Source: Mytilus californianus
Lineage: Eukaryota > Mollusca > Bivalvia > Mytilida > Mytilidae
Length of the DNA: 64,000 bases
Assembly (NCBI RefSeq): GCF_021869535.1
Contig: NW_026262668.1
Coordinates: 139,177,635 to 139,241,634, forward strand
Direction: 5' to 3'
Shown: positions 13,001-21,901 of the stretch, piece by piece
Layout of the letters: each line of letters starts with the position of its first letter
Numbering within the stretch: the stretch's first letter is position 1
Notes under the pieces: generated by a model
The model's database searches: none
What the model was told of the DNA's origin: nothing
Seen by the model: the letters and a program-made list of their open reading frames with translations, nothing else
Position numbers and translations under genes: made by a program

Positions 13001-14194
13001 ATGAATGATCTTGGTGCATTTACACATCAAAACATGACGTCATACAAATAAAAACTTTCAAGCTACAAAGGTTATTCCATTACTTGCTCTAAATTTGGAA
13101 AATATCATTAAATTGGAGTTTTGTTGCAGGTGTTGTGTCATTTCCTATTTTATTGCATTATTTGCACATTTATGAATTTCAGCAAGTCAATATGGCGGCT
13201 CACTTTTTAGTCACAACATGTCAACTGTTGATTTGACAGTTAATAGTAGCCAACGAAAAAAAAAAAAAAAAAAAAATAGGATAGAACAAAATCATCTTCT
13301 GTGTTCCTTATTTGATATGCAAAAATGTATTTTGTCACAAATTATTACTTTTGAAAACATATTTTTGCTTTTTAGCTTGTTTCTTCTCTGAATCCATAAT
13401 TTACTTGGAGAAAGAGATGGAACTGAAATTTGTAAATGCTTATCCAAAGCTGTACAAAATTTTCATATGAATTTTTCCATTCAGTGACCTGAAATAATGT
13501 GATTAAAACAAAAAATGTCCATATATTTCAGGCTACATCAGCATTAGATACTAAAACTGAAAGAAATATACAGACAGCTTTAGAAAGAGTATGTGAAAAC
13601 AGGTCTACAATTATAGTAGCTCATAGACTTTCTACAATTATACATGCACATAGAATTCTAGTTTTACAGGAAGGAGAGATTGTAGAACAAGGGAGGTAAG
13701 TACTACATATTTTTATAGAATTGAACAAAAATGGGGGACTAACCAAGGCTGATCAAAGGTATTTTCTTATAATGACTATCCTCATTGCCAAAAAACTTTA
13801 TTTGATAATAAATTTGTGCATGCATTTATAATTGCAGTTATTGAACACTGGATAAAATTGTGAGATTGATTATTAAGATTTTAGGGAACTATCATTATAA
13901 GAAATGTTTTTGTTATAATTTCCTTTAGCCTATGTGGCTTCTACCATAAATGGAAATGTTAAAAGTTTTGACAACAATATTTATGTTGCTAGACAAAGTT
14001 CTATTTATGTTGCTAGGCAAAGTTCTGCACGAAGGTTGGCAGATCTGTTACTTATAACTTTATATTTTTTCAGTCATGAAGAGTTACTGACAGCTAATGG
14101 ACTTTACAGTGAAATGTGGTCAGAACAGCAGACTAAAAAGGAGGATATAGATAATTCATCACTTAATGGTACTGTTGAGAACAAGGATAGTTGA
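815..14194 (+). CDS. ABCB6: ABCB6-like mitochondrial/endolysosomal half ABC transporter (3' part, nine exons)
   Basis: Exons 815-1029, 4043-4106, 4514-4599, 5330-5387, 6309-6413, 7360-7534, 11605-11717, 13532-13695 and 14074-14194 join in frame (1101 nt, 366 residues plus TGA). Visible parts: last transmembrane helices of the membrane domain (residues ~15-70), then a full nucleotide-binding domain with Walker [10 protein letters not shown] (143-151), Q-loop VVPQD (Gln191), signature LSGGE (247-251), Walker B with Asp271-Glu272, D-loop SALD (275-278) and H-loop His303. All catalytic residues are present. [25 protein letters not shown] and [12 protein letters not shown] closely fit the ABCB6/HMT1 family, ATP-driven half transporters linked to porphyrin or heavy-metal handling in mitochondrial, endolysosomal or plasma membranes. 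ABCB7 is the main alternative, but the motif detail favours ABCB6. The 5' half lies outside the window. Confidence 0.93.
1481..2282 (+). pseudogene. Penelope-like reverse transcriptase 3' fragment with 3' tail
   Basis: Translation across frames gives [20 protein letters not shown] (RT catalytic YIDD box), then [33 protein letters not shown] and [18 protein letters not shown], with frameshifts and stops. This order matches a reverse-transcriptase family common in invertebrates that I take to be Penelope-like; the clade is inference. The recurrent tail (CCGGAGCACCTGAGATCAC, TTTTTGGTGGGG, CCATGGCGTTGTCAGTTTAT) follows. It is inserted within a dispersed repeat. Confidence 0.75.
2500..3245. repeat. 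Dispersed repeat with ~155-165-bp internal tandem blocks
   Basis: Four diverged copies of a block containing GTGTATGGATCTCTCTGA, AAGGTTCCATATCACAAA, GATTTTGGGGGTAA and TTAGGGGCCAAAAA. A simple GTCGTCGTCGTCGTTG tract lies near 2560 and a T/C-rich run at 3190-3245. Confidence 0.75.
3350..3480. repeat. Dispersed repeat shared with 24.70-24.84 kb
   Basis: Shares CATTCTGTGTCAGAAACCTATG-like sequence, CAAATTCAGAGC and CTGTTCAGGGTTCGACCTCT with 24700-24840, the latter next to a CCGGTTT-containing end. Same family, no coding content. Confidence 0.7.
4043..4106 (+). CDS. ABCB6: ABCB6-like exon B
   Basis: Acceptor TTTATCAG, donor GAG|GTAATG. One base completes Arg, then 21 codons beginning [16 protein letters not shown], the linker between membrane domain and nucleotide-binding domain. 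It contains no long open frame of its own and is found only by homology and phase. Confidence 0.92.
4514..4599 (+). CDS. ABCB6: ABCB6-like exon C
   Basis: Acceptor ATTCCAG, donor AAG|GTAATA. Encodes [12 protein letters not shown] to FYYDP, the start of the nucleotide-binding domain including the A-loop-type aromatic (FYYDP). Ends two bases into a Ser codon. Confidence 0.92.
4781..5165. repeat. 33-bp minisatellite, about 11-12 copies, intronic
   Basis: Unit of the form AACAGGTAACAAAAACAG followed by AACTTTACCTATTAAA, in the intron between exons C and D. Because 33 is a multiple of three and the unit lacks stops in some frames on both strands, it creates open frames that are not genes. One copy has lost 3 bp near 4935. 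I could not derive this unit from an adjacent exon. Confidence 0.92.
5330..5387 (+). CDS. ABCB6: ABCB6-like exon D
   Basis: Acceptor TTTTCAG, donor CTG|GTAAGA. Completes Ser, then [19 protein letters not shown], the beta-strand region just before Walker A. Phase 0 at its end. Confidence 0.92.
5388..6308. other. Intron D-E
   Basis: AT-rich intron without a recognisable gene. A GGTTCGATC string near 5910 resembles a Pol III B box, but no convincing A box precedes it. Confidence 0.4.
6309..6413 (+). CDS. ABCB6: ABCB6-like exon E (Walker A)
   Basis: Acceptor TGTTTCAG, donor AAG|GTAGGT, phase 0 at both ends, 35 codons. Contains Walker [10 protein letters not shown] followed by [14 protein letters not shown] and IIIDGQDIS, the nucleotide-binding P-loop and the following helix. 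Confidence 0.95.
6700..7190. repeat. Dispersed repeat with internal direct repeats
   Basis: Starts with TTATACGCCCGTTTACGGG and a CCGTCCGTCCGT tract, then about three diverged copies of a ~120-bp block (GGTGAATTGTTTATATCTATTGA with variants). It resembles a repeat I associate with bivalve genomes. Located in intron E-F. Confidence 0.6.
7360..7534 (+). CDS. ABCB6: ABCB6-like exon F (Q-loop); source of the adjacent array
   Basis: Acceptor CATTTTAG, donor CCTAAAA|GTAAGT. Encodes [18 protein letters not shown] to RILTFPK plus one base. The last 49 bases (GCAGCAGATGTGGCTGATAT to CCTAAAA) and the donor recur in every unit of the downstream minisatellite. Reading past the donor gives AAA AGT AAG TAG, a stop at 7540-7542, so correct splicing at 7535 is required for a full protein. 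Confidence 0.95.
7535..11330 (+). repeat. 70-bp minisatellite built from an exon end plus 5' splice site, about 54 copies
   Basis: Each unit is 21 bp of intron start (GTAAGTAGAGGGTGCCACAG with variants) followed by the last 49 bp of exon F. Donor-like GTAAGT or GTGAGT recurs at 7535, 7605, 7675 and so on to about 11308. Higher-order structure is visible: a block containing a longer variant unit (AAATTAGCAGGTAGTAGATG) recurs at about 9321 and 9755, and a block around 10326 recurs 420 bp later. Units decay near the distal end. Confidence 0.96.
11605..11717 (+). CDS. ABCB6: ABCB6-like exon G (signature and Walker B)
   Basis: Acceptor CTTTTTAG, donor GAG|GTATAT. Two bases complete Lys, then [19 protein letters not shown] and [18 protein letters not shown]. 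Holds the ABC signature and the Walker B acidic pair. Confidence 0.95.
11718..13531. other. Intron G-H
   Basis: Contains the 11.9-12.5 kb minisatellite (annotated separately), a poly-A run at about 13256-13278 and otherwise AT-rich sequence. No coding sequence recognised. Confidence 0.6.
11945..12550. repeat. Minisatellite of ~50-60 bp units, about 11 copies
   Basis: Unit of the form GGAATATAATCTAAACCCTA, CATGTTAAAGGGGAGACAAT, CAAACTTACTTA, with length variation caused by a variable ACTTA/ATTA tail. It is not derived from the neighbouring exon. Confidence 0.92.
13532..13695 (+). CDS. ABCB6: ABCB6-like exon H (D-loop and H-loop)
   Basis: Acceptor ATATTTCAG, donor GGGAG|GTAAGT. Encodes [18 protein letters not shown], then [12 protein letters not shown] to GEIVEQG. 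Contains the D-loop and switch His. Confidence 0.95.
14074..14194 (+). CDS. ABCB6: ABCB6-like last exon with stop
   Basis: Acceptor TTTTTTCAG. One base completes Ser, then [15 protein letters not shown] and a charged tail ending KDS, stop TGA at 14192-14194. Matches the family C-terminus (HEELL..G.Y..MW). Confidence 0.93.
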
Positions 14195-14925
14195 TAAACC
14201 ATGCATTGGAATTAACATTTAATCTTGTGTTGTACATGAAATATTGAGAATTATTTATATTACCAGGTATCCTGAAAGGAAGAAAGATTTTGTACATTTT
14301 TTCCAGTCATTTTCAACTTTCCTGTCATTCCATTATGATTCTTTTGTCTTTTTGTAATGAAGGGTATACATATATTATTATGATACCCCCCTCCCTCCCC
14401 AATCCAAAACAGGGAGGAATACAAAGATTGTGCATATGTTGTTATGTCATGGGCATAAAATGACTGTAAGTTGTTAAGTGGTAATGTTTTGTTGTATGCA
14501 GTCATCAAAGACTGTATCTTAAAAAGACTTGTCTATTAACTTCTTATGTATAATCATGTTTCAAAGGGAGTATCTAGTTGCTGCATTTAAATTTGAAAAT
14601 GACTGTTTTGTAATTATTTCCCTTTGACATTATCCTTAGGGTAAAGATTTTGGTCCACTATATTCAATATTGACTTGAGAAATATTTCTTATACAATTAC
14701 AAAACCCATTGGAAATATGCTTGTACATTTGATTAGTCCTCTGATGCGTGATACATGTAACTAAAGTCTTCATGTTTTTTTTGTTATTTGAAGAATTTGG
14801 TGCTGACTGGAAATTTGATAGTTTCACAAGTTTTTGAGACTTTTGGAAATTTAGAGTAAGACCTATTGTATAGACACCTATTTTAGATTGCATGTTCACT
14901 TCTAGATATCTTTTGGTTTTGTTAT
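14195..14925 (+). other. Probable start of the ABCB6-like 3' UTR
   Basis: Non-coding AT-rich sequence after the stop. I saw no clear AATAAA in this interval, so the transcript end is not placed. Confidence 0.4.
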
Positions 14926-16275
14926 TTGGTTGTTCTCTCAATGGAGAATATTCAGCCCCGGTGTTGGTGGGGTTTGTGTTGCTCAGACATAAGTTTTCTA
15001 TGTTGTGTTTTGTATACTGTTGTTTGTCTTTTGGTCTTTTTGTCCCTATGTAACGCGTTGCAGGGGACATGGAAATACCATGTGTCCGTCCGTCCCGTCT
15101 TGTTAGCGCTCTCACAGGTACAATTCTTGCAAGATTTTTAAAAAACTTATACTTTATGTTAATATCAGCAATATCTCGAACAAGTTCTATAATGGTGGCC
15201 GATTGACTTTTTTTTAAAAAGAGTAATGCCCCTTGGAAATATTAAATTTATGGAAAATGGCCTTGTTAGTGCTCTCACAGGTACAACTCTTGTCAGATTT
15301 TTATAAAACTTATACTATAGGTTAATATCAGCAATATCTCAGACAACTTTTATAATGGTGGACGATCAACTTTTTTTTAAAAGAGTTATGCTCCTTGGAA
15401 ATATTAAAGGAGTAGGTCCGGTAAGGGCCGATTTTGGCCTAAAATTTCAGGTTCATCTGATGTAAGATTTTGAACACTTTTTAAAGACTTAAGTGTCTAT
15501 TTTAGTAGATTCAATTAGTTTATGTGAAAGATTTGAACTGATTAGGTCATTCAAGACGCTCAAATTCAAGCTGAAATATAAAAAATCTATCAAATATGCC
15601 ATAATATGTCACTTTTCAGGAGGTTTTTGTCAAAAATGAAAGTGGCCACATATGTGTTCATTCTTAAACTTTATATATGTTATGTATTATCATCAAATAC
15701 AACTTACATTTAAATATTAAGAATGAACACAAATGTGGCCACTTCCATTTAAGACTGAAACCGTCTAAAAATTAACTCAAATGCTAAAATTGTGAAGATT
15801 TCAGTAATTTAGCATGACTTAATGATGCTAGTACCCGATACATGTGCATTGTATTGTCAAAAACAGTCCATATTTATGTAACAGAAGTATTCTACTTTCC
15901 AATAAATAGCTAAAAGTTTACATTTTATCAATTTTGTAAAACTGCTATATTTTGGGGCCAATAAGAGGTCTTACTGGACCTACTCCTTTATGGAAAATGG
16001 CCTTGTTAGTGCTCTCACAAGTACAATTCTTGCCAGATTTTTATAAAACTTATACTATAGGTTAATATCAGCAATATCTCAGACAAGTTCTATAATGGTG
16101 GATGGTCAACTTTTTTTAAAAGAGTTATGCCCCATGGAAATATAAAATATGTGCAACGTGGGGGAAATTGGAACTCTGTTCTTTTATTCTTTTTATTTGC
16201 CTTGGCATTGTCAGTTTATTTTTGACATATGAGTTTGAATGTCCCTTTGGTATCTTTAGCCTGTCTTCCACATCA
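14926..16275 (+). repeat. Three-layer nested repeat: retroelement tail, dispersed repeat, MITE
   Basis: The Penelope-like 3' tail (GGTGGGGTTTGTGTTGCTCA) begins at ~14955 and resumes at ~16190 (GGCATTGTCAGTTTATTTTT). It is interrupted by the dispersed repeat (~15045-16187, CCTATGTAACGCGTTGCAGG to GTGCAACGTGGGGG), which is itself interrupted by the MITE at 15407-15988. The two sides of each interrupted element continue each other when compared with the other copies. Confidence 0.75.
15407..15988. mobile_element. 582-bp MITE with TIRs and TA target duplication
   Basis: Left end AAGGAGTAGGTCCGGTAAGG is the inverse of the right end with one mismatch over ~18 bp, flanked by TA on both sides (15405-15406, 15989-15990). 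A second inverted repeat lies inside: 15638-15667 pairs with 15717-15746 (core AGTGGCCACATATGTGTTCA). There is no open frame, so it is non-autonomous. A TA duplication fits the Tc1/mariner group, by inference. Confidence 0.8.
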
Positions 16276-16368
16276 CCTATTATATATGTTTATTTTGTAA
16301 AAAAGTACATTTATGAATGTTGTTGTTACTTTCAGATCTTTCAAATTTTTATAATTATATTTCTACTA

Positions 16369-16565
16369 TACTGTGGATTCTTTTAATTTTGTGTGTACTA
16401 CCTTTCGTGAATTGAGTAAAAATGTATTTTTGTGGATTTGCCAAAGTCTGCATACAAGCCTATACAATAATTCACACTTCGTTGAACATTCAAATTCATG
16501 GTCTACCTATCCCCACAAAATTAACTAAAATTGGTACCCGATCACTAATAATGAATCCACAGTAT
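16369..16565. mobile_element. ~197-bp MITE, TACTGTGGATT ends
   Basis: Terminal inverted repeats ATACTGTGGATT and AATCCACAGTAT with subterminal complementary blocks. Same family as 61936-62148 and probably related to 63727-63936. Candidate TA target duplication. Confidence 0.75.
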
Positions 16566-16659
16566 CTGGTTATTATCTCCATCCGTCCTTCAGTCTGTCT
16601 GGCCATCCTCTGAAACTTTTGTTATTCCCAGGAACCACAAACCAGATCTTCCTGAAATT

Positions 16660-16785
16660 TGGTGTCAATCTTCATGTGAGCATACTTAACTGTACGATGC
16701 ATGTCAATCTTCATGTGAGCATACTTAACTGTGCGATGCATGTCAATCTTCATGTGAGCATACTTAACTGTGTGATACATTTTAA
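16660..16785. repeat. 39-bp tandem repeat, three copies
   Basis: Unit TGTCAATCTTCATGTGAGCA, TACTTAACTGTGCGATGCA. The unit length is divisible by three, giving a short meaningless open frame. Confidence 0.85.
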
Positions 16786-17856
16786 GATTCATCACTCAAC
16801 AAGTTCCTATGTTCTTACACATAATATGAAATTACAACAATTGCTCATCAACTTTCTGTTTACGGAATACTTACAGCTGAGGTAACTTGTTTTTTCTGAA
16901 GCATGATGATGAACTGACATTTAGCTTTTGTAGACCTCCTTTTATTGTGATAGAATTAATACATCAAGAGTCCAAGTAAAATTGATAAGATTTTACACAG
17001 ACTTGGTGCACTATATTGTGTTGTACACTTTCTACTTTAAAGTAATTATGAATAACTATTTATGATTATGATAAGGACCTTGTAATGTGTAGTCTGACGT
17101 TAGAATTTTGCACTAGGAAATTTCATATCGCTATAAATATGAAAGTATGACCAAATTTGACAACAGGTCATATGTCATCCTGTTTAGAATAACAAGTGAT
17201 AGAACTGTGTAATTTATGGTATTTTTATACTAGAATGATATGTATGTTTTTTTTTTTATTTCAAGTTTTTAACCGGATTTTCGAAGGAAATATCGGTTAT
17301 TAAAATGGTAATATACGGCAGGCGGCTGAGCGGCTCTGGCGGCTGCCAAACAGCGTCCGCACAATAACATGAAAACGCTTTAACAATTTTTTTCAAATTT
17401 AAATATGTTGTTTCCTGGGACTTAATGAAGGTCTCTATTAATTTTCAAGATTTAGTATATCTCCTTTGTGAGTTATCTTCATTTTTAATATCCAAAAGTA
17501 GAATTTTTAAATATTTTACTGTTGTTATCTTTATATGATTTGTCTTATCTCAGAATAAAAATTGGAGTGACAGATTTATTTGAAAATTATCTATTTCCTA
17601 AGTGGTAATGATTATAAGCTATATCATTAGACATTTTGAAGATTATTGCATTATTGATTATGTTAGAGTACTATGTTAAACAACAATAGTTCTGTTCAAT
17701 TAGATATTATAAATATTTCAGCATATGATAATGATTTATTTTCATTATTAATTAGATCTTTGAAATATTTTAGCATATGATAATCATTGGAGTGACAGAT
17801 TTATTTGAAAATTTACTGTTTTCTGATTGAAATATAGGGGAAGTCCATTGGGGTAA

Positions 17857-20800
17857 GGGATCATAGATTTATTCTTACGAGGAAGCTCGGAGCATGCTCG
17901 GAGGATGCTCGGAACTTTTTAAGTAGGCTCTTCTCAGCAGTTTATGTGACAATAATTATCATGATCTATTAAGATGTCAATCAAATCTATAGCACTTCTA
18001 TAATAAGGAAAGTAAAGCATTATAGAGGAAGCTCAATTAACACCTGTGTAAACATCTGGTTTATTCAAATACATTTTGCATGAAATTTACAAAACTATAA
18101 AATAGATTAGAAATTCTTCAACAGTACTGGGAAATGCTTGGAAAGAAATGTCGTCTCCACAAAAAGTAAAAGTCATTAAAATATTTTCTTATTATATTGA
18201 ATAACCATTCTTTTTTAATAATAAAAAAAATTCTTAAATTTTATAATTAGATTATATAATTTAGATATAGTTTATACTATATAATATGCTACATAAAAGT
18301 CATCAAGGCACAAACAACAGTCAGGGGGCGATACTAAACAAGTAATTTTTTTTTTAGTTACTTATAATTTTTTTCGTTTTTAAAAATTATTTAATAACTC
18401 AATAGTTATTTTAAATGTCAATAGTAGCATGGACTAAATGTAGTTTTTAAGAATTTTATATAATTTTATTAAATAAAATGAAGTATTTATCAAATGTGAG
18501 ATGAGTATAGAGATAAAAGGTTACTTTAAAAATGAGGACAAAATTATTACTTTTATAAATTATTTTATACATCTTTGAAAAACTTAGCACTTATAATTAT
18601 TTATGGAACATATGTTATTGTTTTAGATTACACATTATAAATAACTTCAAGTCTTAATAAAATCACAAGGTTCCATCTATTTATATTTGTCTACCATTAA
18701 GATTTTAAAGGAAAATGGTATTTTAATAGTCCCAAGAGGACAATCTTTGACCCAGAAGCGTGGCTCAGAAAGTCAATTAGTGTTTCAGGAGGATTAGTTT
18801 TATATTTCATGGGAAAAATAACCAGATGTCTGTGAAAATTTGTTAAAGCTATTAAAACCTGTATGAATGGACACATATAAAAATAATATTAAAATAAGTT
18901 ACTTATACATGAAATAGAAGTAATATATGATATAGCATCGTTTTTAACATAAATTGCATAGGTAATTTTGAAAATAATTGTTTAAGTAATGCCCCTAACT
19001 AAACAATGGTAATATGTTTTTTTTTATATATATAAAATAGCAAACTTAGTTCTTTTATAAAAAATTATGGCTACTTTAGGAAAAGTTGTAATTCATTATT
19101 GGAAGGCTGGTTTGAGGGGGTAATATCACCATTGTTTTTCCCCTAGTACGTCTCTGTTTAATTGACTTTTTTTTTAATTGTGTAGAATTCATCTTTGTTT
19201 TAAATAAAGAGATATTTGGCATGAGTAAAGTTTTATCCTGTCAATTACTGCAGGGAAAATTTAACATAAAATTGTTTTTCCCCCATAAGTCTTTGTTTAA
19301 TTTGCCTTTTTTTTTTATTAAATGTGATGAATTTATCTATGTTTTAAATAAAGAAATACTCTACATGAGTGAAGTTTTATCCTGTCCAGTACTACAGTGA
19401 AAATACAACATAACTTTTCATTGCAGATAAGATATTAAACGTCACCAGAAGTTAACCAGTCAAATTCCTCTCCCCCTTTTTTTCCCTGTTTACCAGCTTT
19501 AGTAGCAATGTCCCCTTAAATTTCCAAAATATTTTATAGCAACACCAATAGAATTTTTTATTGCTTTGAAACACCCAAGATACATGTTAACGACCAAAAA
19601 AAAAACTTTCTGCAATGAAATGCAGGGTTAATTTCCAACAACTGTCAAATTAAATGGAATATAAAAAAAAATCAACCATTTCTGGCTTGAAACTGAATGT
19701 ACTATATTTTGGTGGTATTACACCTGAAAGAATTTTGACAATATAACGGAGTAAAATAAATGGATTTTAGTTCAGCAATCCTTTATTTCCTTTTCTCAAA
19801 TGACTTTTTAATATATATAAACAACTTCTATCAAAAGGAAAGTAAAGCAATGTAGAGGAAGCTCAGTTAACGCCTGTATGTAGAAAGTCTTTTCATATAG
19901 GCCTTTATCAGTACATACTATCAATATAAAACAGATCCTAAAAATATAAATATATATACTAAAAAAATTTTCTATAAGATTCAAACTAGTTATTTTTTTT
20001 TCTTTTTAGCTTTCATGAGTATAATTATAAAAAAAAAAAACATAAATCAAAGTTAGTAAGAATTTCAGGCATAATTATGTTCATTAGTATAGGACATTGT
20101 GGCAGTTGTTTGGAGTTGAATTAATTATTTTTTGCTTGTTTTATGTTATTTAATATTCAATTCATACAAGTAAAATATGATCACACAATTTAAAAGTAAA
20201 TATTGATACAAGTCACTCTGCAGTCTGTCCAATAATACTGTTTAGAAATCTGTGAAGGCGCAAAACATTATTATAAAAGGTTTATATCACAGCATGATAC
20301 ATTATATAAACATTATAGTTTGAGGGAATAACCCATTTTACAGTTTCAGTAGGGATAATTATCTTAGAGCATCCTCTTTTATGCTCCATATTAAATATTT
20401 TGTTAATATTAAAATGCTGTATGCTGTTAAATAAAAAACATCTTCAACAATAATAATTGATTCCAATTTTAAATACAGTTATAAAAAAATAAGATAGAAA
20501 CAGATGATATTGGATTATTTTATATATGGTAAATAAATAATAATTTAACCCCTAAACTAAAGTGGTATAGTCGTGACTACCTATTGTCATGTTCCTACAG
20601 TCATGAGAGTCGTATGCTGAATCAAAAATGCTTTTAAGCAAACCAAATTGAACTATTACTATACATCTTTAAATATTTGTAAGTGAGGGACCTAGAATAT
20701 ATGTCAAGTCTGCAAATTATTCAAGAAAATTGCCTGTTCTCTAGGCCTCAAACACTAAAACTTCTAAATTCCATTTTCCTAACTTGAAATAAATTATTAC

Positions 20801-21901
20801 AAGAATTTTTAACTGCAGTTATAATACATAGTATAAAATAACAGTATGTTTTAAACTGGTATTCAATTGACTTAAAGCATTAGGGTAATGAATCAAAATT
20901 CTAAATTTTAAGCAGACAGCAAAATAGATTGTGTAAATGACTTCTCAATTTTATGATGATTTGCTCTTCTGTTCACATTTATAAATAGAGAAAGGAGGTT
21001 TATATGAAATGGAAATCTTGCAATTATCATTCAGGGATATCAAATGTAATTATGACTTTCTGCATTTTGATTAAGCTTAAAAGAGATACTAGAAAAAAAA
21101 AGTTGACATTTTTTATACAAATCAATGTAATGAAGAAGTAGAATTTAAAATAAAAGACAAAAGGGATTCCAGAACAAAGTATAATTTTTTGTTGTAAAGT
21201 TTTTGATCCACTGAATCCATTTAATTATCATAAAAACAAAATCAAAAAATTTATTCAAGAAATAGATATAGAGGATTGCTGAAGTAAAATCAATTTATCA
21301 TAATTATTATATTGTGAACAGTCTTTCAACCCAGCCTGTGAATTACAACTTTTTCCCAAAGTAGCCATCATTTTCTATTAAAGAACTAAAGTTTGCTGTT
21401 GCATATAAAGTTTAACAAATGATTATAAATCTACTACCATAGTTTTTGTCTTTGGTGACTTTTATGTTTAATTTTATGTAGTATAAATTTAATTAAGCTA
21501 TATTTATATTTTAAATATAAAATTTGAGTATTTTTTTTTGTATTGAAAAAGAATGATTATAAATAAGAAAATATTTTAAAAACATTATCTTCCTGTGAAG
21601 ACTTGATATTTCTTGCCAAGCATTGTACAGTACTATTGAAGAATTTCTTATCTATTTTATAGTTTTGTAAAATTTCATTCAAGATTTATTTGAATAGACC
21701 AGATGTTTACACAGGTGTTAATTGAGCTTCCTCTATAATGCTCTATCTTCCTTATTATAGAAGTGCTATAGATTTGATTGACATCTTAATGGATCATGAT
21801 AATTATTATCACATAAACTGCTGAGAAGAGCCTACTAAAAAAGCTCCGAGCATCCTCCGAGCATGCTCCGAGCTTCCTCGTAAGAATAAATCTATGATCC
21901 C
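17857..21901. mobile_element. 4.05-kb non-autonomous TIR transposon, Harbinger-like
   Basis: Both ends begin GGGATCATAGATTTATTCTT and are near-identical inverted repeats for about 290 bp (17857-~18150 and ~21608-21901). TAA at 17854-17856 and 21902-21904 is the target duplication; the interrupted GGGG..TAACCCCTA unit is intact in neighbouring copies. A subterminal block holds three GCTCGGA motifs (17885-17915). A third, diverged copy of the subterminal sequence (GGAAAGTAAAGCAATGTAGA) lies inside at ~19838. No open frame of useful length exists. The 3-bp TAA duplication and GGG start fit PIF/Harbinger; no transposase is visible. Confidence 0.85.
19130..19410. repeat. Internal direct repeat (~135 bp, two copies) inside the TIR element
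   Basis: Blocks with TTTTTCCCC, GTCT(C)TGTTTAATT, TTTTAAATAAAGA, CATGAGTAAAGTTTTATCCT and TACTGCAG occur twice in tandem. A related fragment (GGCATGAATAAAATGTTATCC) is at ~44290. Confidence 0.7.
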
